Shown here piece by piece: positions 52,480-64,000 of a DNA stretch of 64,000 bases. The stretch spans positions 5,630,501-5,694,500 of the forward strand of contig JAZARR010000082.1 of the NCBI GenBank assembly GCA_037389465.1. Direction: 5' to 3'. How positions within the stretch are numbered: the first letter of the stretch is position 1; each line of letters starts with the position of its first letter. Both the position numbers and the translations under genes were made by a program. This stretch comes from Baylisascaris procyonis (lineage: Eukaryota > Nematoda > Chromadorea > Rhabditida > Ascarididae). The notes under the pieces are model-generated. The model saw nothing but the letters and a program-made list of their open reading frames with translations. It made no database searches and was not told the DNA's origin.

Positions 52480-54550
52480 TGATCTTTAAAATGCTTCCGA
52501 GTGGAAAATTTTGCGAAGATCATCTGCCGTAAAGGATTAAATGCAATTTTGAAATAGTCCATCTATTAGGAACGATTTGGTGCAATTGTACAAAGCATCA
52601 TCTGCTGTAAGGCTTTACAATCGTAGCTTTCCTACAATTGCAATTAGATAGTAATACCTGACTCTCATATATCACAACGATGAACTAGATCATTTCCAAC
52701 TGGATTACATTCGACTTGAACTAGATCCTTCTCAAAAGTCATCAAAAAAAAAAAGAAAATTTCTTAAGTAACAATGCTGAAAGAATAAAAGCGCTTTTTG
52801 ATAGTGGAGAGCGATGGTTCAATAAAGGGCAACAGGAAGTGCGCACAATTTTGTGAAACCTTTTATCCGCGGTTCATGTTCAATGGTTCAGTAAGCACGA
52901 ATGCAGCCCACTTAGATTTTTACTTGTTCATATTGCCGTGATGAAACGCTTTAAGAAATAATAGCAAATGAGCAACAAATCGGTACTACCAACCGCATAA
53001 ATTCCGGCTCTTTCCTTTTTTGAGGGAGATGGAAATTTCAACGGGCAGAAATTCTATGCTGAAAATAACTATAACTTGATGTCATACCTTTATTTACCAC
53101 CCCCATAGTCTATCTACTGGAATACAAGTGAAGATAACCCCATTTTTTTCTGCAGAAACCTTTGAAACTTCGGCCGTTTAAAAAAAAAAAATCCCGCCAC
53201 AGCTATGTCGAATCAATTGACTTCATCACGCCGTTTCGGGGTCGAGATATTCATGCAAATCATTGCCAACAACATCAGATAAAAGCTACGAATTGTTCCC
53301 GTTATTTGAGGTGGGGGGTGAGGGAGAAGGGGGAGGATTCTAGCCGATAGTGACAAATAGTGAAGAATCGATGCGATACACTTAGCAACATACAAATTAC
53401 ACAATGCCATTGTGAATCAACACCCACCATGGGAGTAGTAATGCAAGATATCACACAACAATTCTCTTGCAGCAAGCAACAAATAACTTTGGAGCGTAAC
53501 TACTCTTTCATTTTTACAAATAATGCAACTTTTTTGCAAACGCCTTAACCTAATTTTTTTTGCAATTTTTTTGCATTTGCAATTCGCAATCATTTGAATT
53601 GCTTTCATTTCTATCAATTAGGCAATATCTACATCTAGTCTGCAATCATTCATTATTTATAACATCTTACAAATTGCAATCATTGCAGCTAATGCAACTT
53701 TTTTGCAAGTCATTTAATAAGTCACTATCAGAACATTTCCAAATCGAAAAATGAGCAATAGTATCGTGGAAAAAAACTTTTTACCAGCTATAACAAAAAA
53801 TCTGCACTAGTTGAGCAAGAAAATCTATTAATAACGTTAAAGTGAATTGAAATTTTCGAAAAATATTTCCACTACATATCATATAATTGTAGGTTTCTTA
53901 TCAGAAGAGGTTGCATTCCAAAATGTCGCTGCTTCCGGTCTATGCTTTACAATACGCTTTTGCAAATTTGCTTTGCAAAGAAGCATAATGGAGACTAAGC
54001 CGTTTCTATGTATCTCTAGGTTGTTATATATGATAGTTTCAACTCGGGGTGTTACTAAAGCCGTACTTATGGGATTTGAAATGTATAATGCACTCTAATC
54101 TTCTATGCCATAATTCATGCTATTTCACCAATTTTGGAACAAGTATACAGTTAAGCTCTTATATTGTAGCTAACTTTTATAGTCTCACTCAGGCTACCAC
54201 TGTCTGACTTAAATGATAACTCAAATGACAAATGATGCTGTGAAATGATAACCATTATCTGATGACCAATGAAAAATAAAACATGATGTGAGCCAACGAT
54301 CAAAAAAAAGCAGATGGATTTGCACCCATTTGCACACAATGTTTTCATTGGCCATTAGACATTGCATTTGCCATTAATCACTAAGAAGAAATTTGTATAC
54401 ATTGCATATCGGTAGGTTTTTACATACATAGCTCGACTTAAAGAAAAAGGAATCTCTTGTGGAAGATTCATGCGAACGATTGGATTAATTAAATATGATG
54501 AATTGAGTACAAAAGTTTTGATCAATCTTCTATTTCATAACTAATTTTTT
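52480..54550. other. Stretch without a supported gene
   Basis: Contains a cluster of TTGCAA/ATGCAA motifs at 53,520-53,720, including AATGCAACTTTTTTGCAA twice. Open frames are short and without domains. Confidence 0.45.
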
Positions 54551-54555
54551 TAGTC

Positions 54556-54752
54556 TCACTCAGACTATCAGAACAAGAAAACAGGATAACGTTAAAATAA
54601 ATACCTACTTCATAGAAAGCAAGTCAGATGCGCCAGGAGTGCCATATTTGAAGATCACTCAGACTATTAGAGCGAGAAAACAGGATAATAAAATAAATAC
54701 CTACTTCATAGAAAGCAAGTCAGATGCGCCAGGAGTACCATGTATGAAGATT
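54556..54752. repeat. 99-bp direct tandem duplication
   Basis: TCACTCAGACTAT starts at 54,556 and again at 54,655. The copies share a 45-base block with CCTACTTCATAGAAAGCAAG and differ by a small deletion and a few substitutions. A short relative of the left end occurs at about 54,181. Confidence 0.92.
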
Positions 54753-54906
54753 ACTTAGTAAATTTTTTTTTGTGAGATTTGATAATTTAGAGTCGAGAAA
54801 TTTGCCTAAGAGACGAATGAGTTTATAATGAAAAAAATGGGAAAAGAATTTTATTCACCTTTCGCTATAGCTTTTACCTATCAACTCCAATATTCCACCA
54901 AGTCCA

Positions 54907-54951
54907 ATGATGATGGAGAGAGGACCTTCCGTGTCCTCTCTCCGTCATCAT
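54907..54951. other. Hairpin, 19-bp stem and 7-base loop
   Basis: 54,907-54,925 pairs with 54,933-54,951 with a single G-T at base 54,914. The loop is CTTCCGT and the stem contains GAGAGAGGAC/GTCCTCTCTC. Confidence 0.8.
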
Positions 54952-54959
54952 CTCATTTC

Positions 54960-56385
54960 AACGAACTGCTGCCATAAACTTACGAGAAAAACGCAAATCT
55001 CTCTCCGTTTCTTTTTTTGCTAATAAACTGCCCCTCCTTCCTCCGCCCCCCCCCACCTCCCCCAATTCCATTGTGGTCGAAAAAAATAGAAGAAACAATT
55101 GTCTTGGTTGGTATGCAAAATAAAATATGTGCTACTATTGTGTTCTATGAAATTTCTGATGAAATATGTGATCCTCTTTCAATGATCTTTACTCTTCCTT
55201 GAAAAATCGCAAAAATTTGCAGTATATTTTTATATTTTCTACGCTTATGAGTCAATCAACCTGAGTCTAAAAGCTATGCCAATTCTACTTTCATATTGCT
55301 AGATCTATAATATCGATTGATATTTGATAGTTCAGCAGTGAAAAATTTAGACTCACAACTGTCTTGCTGTCATTAAGTTTTTATTGGCAGCGTATTATGG
55401 CCCCTTCACGAGGAAGCGTATATTTTAGTGCATACAAATGCGCACATATGCATTTGTTTGCATCTGAAATTGAAATGCTTCCAACGTGTGAACCACAAAA
55501 GTTACGAAGACTTCCCTCTTTTTTAATTCTACCTGATTATCTCAACTATAGAAATTTGAATTTGGTATATAAATAAGGGTGACCTGAATTTCAGGAAAAG
55601 TCTACTCCTTTTCTAAAGGATCATATGAGTTTCATTCCATAAGAAAGGACAAATGAGGCACTATTTTATGGATTTTTGTGTTTCGTTGCAAACGACAATT
55701 TTAATGGTTAGGATTACAAAAAAGCGCCTAGGCTAGCAACCTCTATAGCACTTTGGGTTGCTTTTATGCTAATGAGATGCATATGACCGCTTTATCAATG
55801 CTAGATAACCAAATATCTAAATGTAATGTTACTGTTAACTACCCTATCGTCCAATTTTTTAAACATTTTCTCTTATCCGTTCGTACTTTTGGCCGAGTTG
55901 TTGCAATAAGCCAACACAAATTATTGAGCACCTCTCTCATTTTGAAACACTTTCAAAATCCACTAAATACCAATATTTTATGCTAGAATTGCACTAAAAT
56001 TATCGACGATTTCAAAAGGAGTTATTTGTCATATTTTCGGTTTTAAAAAGAAACTTCCATAAATGTGGATGTTATATCTCAGCCTTGTTATTCACTTACA
56101 CCATAAATCGCATTATAAAAACAATGAGCTCTTATTTATCCCTTAATTATGCACACTTTTAAATAATTCTTCTCATATATGGACTTACTAGTTCCCCATT
56201 TGCGTGAAAATCCTCTCATGTCAACCTTAATCTTTTTTTTTCTTATTAACACCACAATACAGATGCATATAATTTTCATATCATTAAATTGGACATCTTA
56301 TAAAATTATATATTCGAATATTATGATAAAAAATTATCTCAAATTAAAAAAAAAATAATAATAATATTAAATAAGTGATGAAAAA
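54960..56385. other. AT-rich stretch, no supported gene
   Basis: Contains a C-rich tract (55,035-55,065). No exon recognised. Confidence 0.45.
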
Positions 56386-56392
56386 ATCTTAC

Positions 56393-56497
56393 GCATCATC
56401 GTCCTCAACGATACGAATTTTTGCGATTGGCAGCTGTAGAAGACCACAGAAATTGTCGAATAGACGAAATTCATACGTTTCACTATTCGAAGTGAAA
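56393..56497 (-). CDS. Orphan internal exon, possible Calx-beta-like segment
   Basis: 105 bases between an excellent acceptor GTTTGTTTCAG and donor GTAAGA, phase 2 in and out. It reads FTSNSETYEFRLFDNFCGLL, then QLPIAKIRIVEDDD. The pattern of an alternating strand, a glycine/leucine turn and a closing I-x-I-x-DDD resembles the end of a Calx-beta repeat, but this is a weak visual match. If the donor is not used, a TAA follows after one more codon. No partner exon was located. Confidence 0.35.
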
Positions 56498-56509
56498 CTG
56501 AAACAAACG

Positions 56510-59410
56510 AACGATTTCGATTGCGAAAAAAAAAGTGATAAAATGATTGCACATCAAATAAACACACTGCGCTTTGAATTAAATCACATTTGTTTCGCAA
56601 AAGAAATTAGCACTGCAAACAGATTACGCATTAAGGAAGCGTTAAAGAGAATGTGCTATCCTTTATATGAGATAAATGTCAAAGAAAAAAGAAGTTTCCT
56701 TCGTCTTCTTCCAAAAAGAATGCGAACATCGATTTATCAATCTATTGTTATATGCAATAAGCTTTAATTATGAAATCATTTCATCTACCTGGATTTATTT
56801 AATTTGGAAATGTTATGCCTATATTATATTTCATAAAATTAAAGTCTACTATTAACGAAAATATTTCAACCAGTAATCTTTTTTTTTTGCATTAGGGAAT
56901 TGGCCAATAATATTAAATAATGATGAATTACATTCGTATCACCAAAAACATTAGACATTTCAAGAATGCTGCTATGATTTTAATCACTCCTCAATATTTC
57001 TAGAATTTTTTATCTATTTTCATCGTTCTTGATATTACTATCACTATTATTATACGAATTGAAAAATAGAACATCGATAGAGTAAAAAATTCTCTATTTG
57101 GGAATATATATGCACTTTTGAGTTTTTTTTTTGTGCTTAATTCCACATTATAAAATAACAGCTAGAAGCAGCTAAAGTAAGGAAACATGCCAGAGGAGTT
57201 AGCCTAATATGAGCTCTTTCCTCCTCATTTCTTCGCATTTTTGCGCAAATTTTTCTCAATTTGTCAACCATTCCCAAATATTACCAACAAAAAAAAAAAA
57301 AAAAAAAACAGAATATGCAAAATATTTCTACATAATGCATTCGTATATCAATTGATTCGATCGCCAGTACAAATTTTCTAGGGAAAAAATTGTTTTGTAT
57401 AATCCTATAATGCAAAATGGATGAGAATTTTTTAACACCAATAACTAACAACACGCATCGCTAATAACTGATATTTCAACATATAATGTCGTCAAGTCCA
57501 ACAGACAGACAGCTGGCAACTACATATATGCGCGTAGATACGATGCAGCAAAGCAATTTTATAGAAGTACATGATAGAAAAGGTGAAATATAATATTGTG
57601 GCTGAGTTGCAAAACTTTTATATTCTTATCTATTACATTCAGTTAAATCAATGATTCAGACTTTTTTTTTCAAATACCCAGCACCATTTCAAGTAATCCC
57701 ATGAGCTCACTGATAGATTGAAAGCGTGCTGAAGAGTTATTTAGTTAGCACCAAAATTACTCAACTATATAGATGTCCTATTCTGATCCACAAACACCCC
57801 CTCCTCACTCATTAAATTAAAAGATTTTCTGCATACAGGTTTTTTCTAGCAAAAATATTTTGTAGTTGATAGAAACTGATAGTTGATAATTTGCTGATCC
57901 TTAATAGCTGATAATGAAGCATTCGCTAATTGTTATGGCAGCTCTATATCAAAGCTAATATCGAAATATAAAATAGAACATTTTATGTGTTCTAAATTCC
58001 TTTGACAGATTATAGCTTTTGAAGTGAAAACCCCATCTGAAATCGTTTATAAGTGCTAATGGTAAAACTTTTTTCAGAAATATCAATTACTCTAGGAGTA
58101 CTAGGAAAGTGCATTGCTTTTTCTTTATCAAAAATTCATCCACTAGACGAATGATCTGATCAAACGAATTGAGATTTGCAGAAATCTGATGATCTATATA
58201 ATCCTCTTAGGTGAATATGGTTGAATTCATTTCTCATTATAAAATGTAACGCTAAATATTCACTGAAATTAACGCCAACTAATAATCAACGTGAATTTCC
58301 AATAGTAAACTAATAAATCACACCTCTACAATATTTAAAAACTTAAAATAATGGCATCGGAAATCATTAGGATTAATATTTCATCGTTATTAATTCAATG
58401 TTATCATGTTATCACTATTGTTAAAAAGCACAATTATTATTATCATACCTTATTCGAAAAATAACTTAAGAATAGACAAGAATTACAACATTCTTTAACA
58501 TTACTCAACAACGAATGAAGTAACAACTTGGTGAATTGAGATTTTCATTCGAATATTGTAAATAGATGAAGCGGAAAACATAAGAGTGCACGAATGAGCG
58601 GTTCCTTATGAGGCCACTCCTATAGAGGCACTTGGCTTTTACATATTGTCGACGAGCACCTTAATGCTTTTCCTAATGAGGTAATCGTGCAATATTTCCA
58701 AGCATTCTTATGCACCATTCACATTTTCTGGCATTTTGGCATTTTTAGGGAAGTGCATCCAATAAGTCTGATTGTTACATAATACACTCTAAAGTAGTGA
58801 TTGATGACTCCGGAGTCAGACTCTACTTTCTCCAAAGTATATTTCCATAACTAAATCACAATAATTTAGGAGCAAGAACTGGTAAAGTAAAATAACATAT
58901 GACATAGCCATAATTATGGTAATTAAAGTATAGAGATCGTCTTTGTATTACCGCAAATATTGTTACTTCGCATCATATAAAACCTTCTGAGAAAGATAAT
59001 ACAAAATTAAACTACATGAGCTACGTCTCTTCCCTGTTTAGGTGGTTTAGAACAGAAAAAATTGAATTTTGCCCAAGCATAGCATTGGAATATGACTATT
59101 GTAGGTTAGTTCATTTCTGAGGAAACAAACTCATTGGAAACGACTCACATATAGAGTAACAATTTGTGCAGATTCAAAAAGATGACTCTAGTCGGCCAAT
59201 GAGGCAAGATCACTTAAACCTTTGTGTCCATCCAGAGAATCCTAGTTTCACCTCATCCTCAGATATTATTTTAAATCTTAGAGTTATCATCAAATTGTAT
59301 GCGATGTTTGCTTGATTATAAGATCAGGCAAGAATCACATACAACTTAAAATACAAAATGCGATGAGGAAAAGGAAAAGATTTTTCGAGAGTCATCTCAC
59401 TTCAAACAGA
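56510..59410. other. AT-rich stretch, no supported gene
   Basis: A plus-strand frame covering 56,375-56,767 is partly the antisense of the orphan exon. The rest shows only short frames and homopolymers. Confidence 0.45.
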
Positions 59411-59416
59411 TAAAGC

Positions 59417-59477
<61 letters not shown>
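59417..59477. repeat. (TA)n microsatellite
   Basis: About 60 bp of TA with one C. Confidence 0.97.
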
Positions 59478-59482
<5 letters not shown>

Positions 59483-59733
59483 TTGCATATTTCAGAGGGA
59501 AATGATGGTTGATGTGCATGGAAGGACACCTTGAGGTCATATCTCATTCGTGTCAGCAGCAGTCATTGCACCGTTGAGATGCCACAAACAATTTCTTCAA
59601 ATTACATAGTTTTCGTAAATTCTGTCAACATATCTAATGAGGTTGTCCTTCAAAAGCGATTTTAGCTGCTCACAGTTTTTATTCCCTTTACAAATTCACT
59701 TTGCAAAAAGGCATTATGGTGACGTCATATCCG

Positions 59734-59838
59734 TGAGTATGTATGTATGTGTATGTGCACGTGTGTTTATGTGCATGCGTATGCATACGCATGTATGTGT
59801 GTGCGTACATCTGTGTGCACGTATGTGCTTGTGATATA
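59734..59838. repeat. TG/TATG-rich microsatellite with embedded perfect palindrome
   Basis: Alternating GTATGTGTATGTGCACGTGTG-like sequence. A perfect 20-bp palindrome centred between 59,783 and 59,784 (arms CATGCGTATG and CATACGCATG, no loop) lies inside. Confidence 0.9.
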
Positions 59839-59865
59839 TAGGCGAGAAAAATTATAGGCGAGAAA

Positions 59866-61036
59866 AATTCCAAAATCTCAACTACAGTAGATTTCTATAG
59901 AAAGTAAAAATTGTGTAATTATTATTTCCCGAATATCAGCTAAAAGTGAAAAAGTACGAGCATATTTATGATCAGCTTACACAGTGCTATCGATTAATAC
60001 CAAAATCGCCGGAATTGGAGATAAAAAATATTTTTTCAAATTTTCCCCGTACTACCTACCCCCTAACGATCGAAAAATTACGAATTTCGGGAATTTTTTT
60101 CCCGGATTCTATTCGCTCTCGGGCTGTCATCTATGCATCGTTGGAGAGGTCTCGCCGAGTACACCATAAATTAAAAGACCGTTCATTCCGACATTGGATA
60201 CAGGCCGAGAACGAGAACCCCGAAAATCGCTAAAATCGAGATTTCAGAAAATCCGGCCGGTGGATTCGGTTTTCAACTTTTGTTCCAAAATATAACAAAT
60301 TATGCATACTTTGATAGAGCCTTCAATGCTGTGTTCAAAGAAGGAAACCGCTATTCCATACTCCCATCCGTAGGCCAGAAAAAAATCCCGAAATCTCAAT
60401 TACAGTAAATTTCTATAGAAAGCACAAATTGTGTAATTAATATTTCCCGAATATCAGCGAAAAGTGAAAAAGTACGAGCATATTTATGATCAGCTTACAC
60501 AGTGCTATCGATTAATACCAAAATCGCCGGAACTGGAGATAACAAATATTTTTTCAAATTTTCCCCGTACTACCTACCCCCTCACGATCGAAAAATTACG
60601 AATTTCGGGAATTTTTTTCCCGGATTCTATTCGCTCTCGGGCTGTCATCTATGCATCGTTGAAGAGGTCTCGCCGAGTACACCATAAATTAAAAGACCGT
60701 TCATTCCGACATTGGATACAGGCCGAGAACGAGAACCCCCAAAATCGCTAAAATCGAGATTTCAGAAAATCTGGCCGGTGGATTCGGTTTTCAACTTTTG
60801 TTCCAAAATATAACAAGTTATGCATACTTTGATAGAGCCTTCAATGCTGTGTTCAAAGAAGGAAACCGCTATTCCATACTCCCATCCGTAGGCCAGAAAA
60901 AAATCCCGAAATCTCAATTACAGTAAATTTCTATAGAAAGCACAAATTGTGTAATTAATATTCGCCGGATATCAGCGAAAAGTGAACAAGCATGAGTATA
61001 TTTGTGATCAGCTTACACAGTGCTATTGATCAATAG
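59866..61036. repeat. 518-bp tandem repeat, about 2.3 copies
   Basis: AAATCTCA starts at 59,873, 60,391 and 60,909, exactly 518 bases apart. Copies one and two are nearly identical, and the third breaks off at about 61,036. Each full copy holds a 95-codon frame (59,946-60,233 and 60,464-60,751). Between copies the frame shows three amino-acid changes and two silent ones, so there is no sign of coding constraint. Confidence 0.93.
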
Positions 61037-64000
61037 TTAGAGCGCTGCATTTTAATGTATGACTGCCATATACTGCGGGGAAATGGTACTTTTTTTTGCA
61101 AATGCGTCATAGTTCAATGCAGTTACGGTCAATTCGGTCATGTTTTTGGCTATTCAAGATTTAGCTGACAATTAGTCCATCCAAAAGCTTGACAATCAAA
61201 GCTTAAATTATTTGTGGAGAAATACTTGCAGGCGTATTTGAAGGACGAGTATAATTCGCGAAATTACCTCATTTTATGGTCGGTTTCCCACAATCGACCA
61301 AATAGAGTAACTGGGAAATTTGAGAAATAGAATATATATCTCAAAAGAAAAAAAAAATCTATGATATCCGACAATTCTTTTCTTAGTAAACTTAGGTTGG
61401 TGATTATGATGTGTTTGCTAATCAACTTTCATGTTTCGAAAAACAAAAAAAAAAAGAGAGGAAATCGACTTAAAACCTATCAAGATCTAAGGGGATAGAG
61501 GTGAATAGGAATGGTAGAGGATGGAGAGGGGGCGAGGGAGAAGGAAAACTATGAGAAGGGCGCATAAATAAATATTAAAAGCATAAACGAATAAAATTCT
61601 CATTCCTTCGTCAATATATAACCTTCTAATAAATGAATTGCTTACGTTATTGTTGGCAAAATGCCATCCGAATGTGATGGAGCAAGATACTCTAACGTAC
61701 AACATGATTAATGGAGGTAGTAGCAAAGAAAAATGGAATTCATTGTGCAAAAAAAGAAAAAAAACTTGGCATTATACACAACAATTTCAGTGAATGCAAC
61801 AACTTGACGCCATATCATACCTATTAATTCGAAAATGAACGATAAACGAAGAATGAAAAAAAAAAAATCTTAGGAGTAAAAAAAATGAAAATCTTGTAAA
61901 ACTGCCATTGAAATTTCTTACCTAAAAAATTTCAATAATTTCATCTTATTCGGCTATATCGATTCAGCGCTAAATATATTCACTTAGTTTTCAATATAGA
62001 GAATTTTTTCAATACGTAAATGTGCTGCTATCCTTTCAGATATTCCTTAATCGCTTAAAAGCAACACTAATCGAACTTGTTGATTGGAATGATACTTGTT
62101 ATAATTGAAATAAGAGGAGATAAAAGAAAGATAAAGATATATTTCAAAGATGATTTGTTTCGATTGCAACGTTGCTTAAAGTTGATAAAGAGGCTATCGC
62201 TTGAGGTAATAGAAAGCTCGAGCTAGCGTAGAACGAGTGACAGTTGCGTCCCTAGTGGCCGCCAACTGCCCACCTCAGGCTGCACTAGCACCACTCATTG
62301 AAGCTTTTTATTTAGTATGCACAAACACTGCTCCGCCTCTCGAAAACACATATACACAACAAAAATAAAAACTTTGTCTAAAACGTTATATTTTAAGATT
62401 GAGGAATAAGAAAATAGGGACCAGAGAGATGGCTAAGCCAAATATGTAAGAATAGGAAATAGGTAGACGCATGTATAAGCTTACGGAAAGTATTCACCTC
62501 TGTGGATATCATTTCCTACTGCAACGAATTAAACACTACAATCAGATCGATGAAACTCTTACTATGAAAATTATCAAATTATCTTATTTATTACTATCAT
62601 AAATAAACTAAAAATGATAAACGCATCAAGCCTACATGCTTTGTTGATGTCTTCAGTTAAATATTCTGCGAGATGCTATCCAATGCTTTATTGGCGAAAA
62701 CTTATAAAGTAAGCATCTCCTCCCTATCGTAAATGCCGCCATTCTTTGGCACTATATTTGGCATATTGTTAGTACAAAGTTACCTCATAACAAGGAGAAA
62801 AACAAAAAATGCGCTGAAAAAGCTCGCAAAACAAATTTTGCTAGTAACTTTGCTAATAGAAAAAAGTTAATTTATTGAAATGATTTTTAATCTTGTGAAA
62901 TTTCTAAGTGATGAAATTTTTCAACATCTTTAATATCAAAATTTTTAGCAACACTAAAAGATTGTTGCTTTATTCATTCCACAATAGCAACGAATTAACT
63001 ATACGACAAACTATGAATTACGCAAAATTTTCGGCTCTCGATTAACATCTTCTCTCAGGTTGTAGTTAAATTCTTTTTCGCAAAGCTCAAGTGTATTTCA
63101 AAAAATTAATGCACAACTTTTTAACTTTGTAATATTTAAAAAAGTGTAAAACATTTCCAAAATCCGTTACCAATGTATTTCGATAGTGTATAATACAAAA
63201 AGCACCTGTTGAAAATTTTGCTTGCGCTAATCTAGTAAACGTTTCATCTAACGTTGATGATTTCGTCACGTAAGCAATCACCGGTATACATCCTAAATGA
63301 ACATTTCCGGTTCAGGCTAATAACACAGGTGTCACACTAGCAATGTTTTCCCTCACTCCGTCTGCCCCTTCACCTTGTGAGATAATTTCGAGTGAGTCGT
63401 AGTGTCGCAAAAAGAATCCGCTTTTTCGACAACTGTAACTCTAGTCACCCTTGATTTGTATGAATATGCCTTTTAATAACGTGTGTGAATCCAAAAGCGT
63501 GGAAACAATCAACTAAGCTCAATAAAGTTGTAGACTAAGTTGTATGTATTAGTAGACGACTGAGTAACGTTAACGTTATTAGCAGCTCATCTGATGAGTG
63601 TAATTGAATTTAATTCAACGTTACTCGCCATTCACAAGGCATTTGCATTATTCCACTCATTGAAACAAATAAATCCACTTTGCTGACCACCATAACTTTC
63701 CGATCTAATCACCTGGATTACTCAACAAACGACTATTGAAATTACTTATCACTTTGGATTACTTATCACTTATTGAAATTACTTTCCAATTAAGGTTATA
63801 CGTTGCAACTTTTGTGAGGATCATGTTTACTATTCCAATGGAAACGAAAATTAGTGAAAACTAATCACTCAACCAATCGATCAATCAATCAATAATATTC
63901 AGTAATAAAATTTCGGCACTCAATGCAACGGGTGAATCAAATCGAATTCAATATTTTAATTAAGAGCTAATATAATCGACTAAGAAATAGCAATAGCATA
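61037..64000. other. Right end of window, no supported gene
   Basis: AT-rich sequence with short frames only. A more GC-balanced patch occurs at 62,190-62,350 and at 63,290-63,480 without recognisable exons. Confidence 0.45.

Overview
The window is eukaryotic, AT-rich and intron-rich, and most likely comes from a nematode. The strongest evidence is a 13-exon muscarinic-type acetylcholine receptor gene whose readable segments (for example [11 protein letters not shown] before TM4, and [17 protein letters not shown] in TM7) look like nematode GAR-3. A second well-supported gene, split over three short exons, encodes a GPB5/thyrostimulin-type glycoprotein-hormone beta subunit. No bacterial-style operon, ribosomal RNA, tRNA or CRISPR array was seen.

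Layout. Bases 1 to about 17,790 are one satellite array built from pentamers GATAC/GATAT (basic decamer GATACGATAT). It is organised into higher-order units of about 295-320 bp that contain both orientations of the decamer, and it carries very similar segmental copies kilobases apart (1-2109 and 5967-8075, offset 5,966 bp). The array enters the window already in progress, so its true length is unknown. It ends in a transition zone of TTCAATCC-like pentamers, a (TA)n tract and degenerate AAAT repeats (17,790-18,360).

From 18.4 to 35.8 kb, all recognised genes lie on the minus strand. They are a small coiled-coil gene of unknown function whose last visible exon abuts the repeats (18,363-19,677), the glycoprotein-hormone beta gene (21,186-23,136), and gar-3 (26,107-35,766). 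The latter two are both neuro-endocrine signalling genes, a secreted hormone subunit and a G-protein-coupled acetylcholine receptor. Nothing in the sequence says they act together.

From 35.8 to 64 kb I see no confident gene. The stretch holds microsatellites, a 43-bp minisatellite (10 copies), a 518-bp tandem repeat (about 2.3 copies), a 99-bp duplication, several strong hairpins, and a few isolated exon-like open frames with splice signals that I cannot assign to a gene. Exon boundaries were placed by eye from splice consensus, reading phase and protein continuity. No database search was run.
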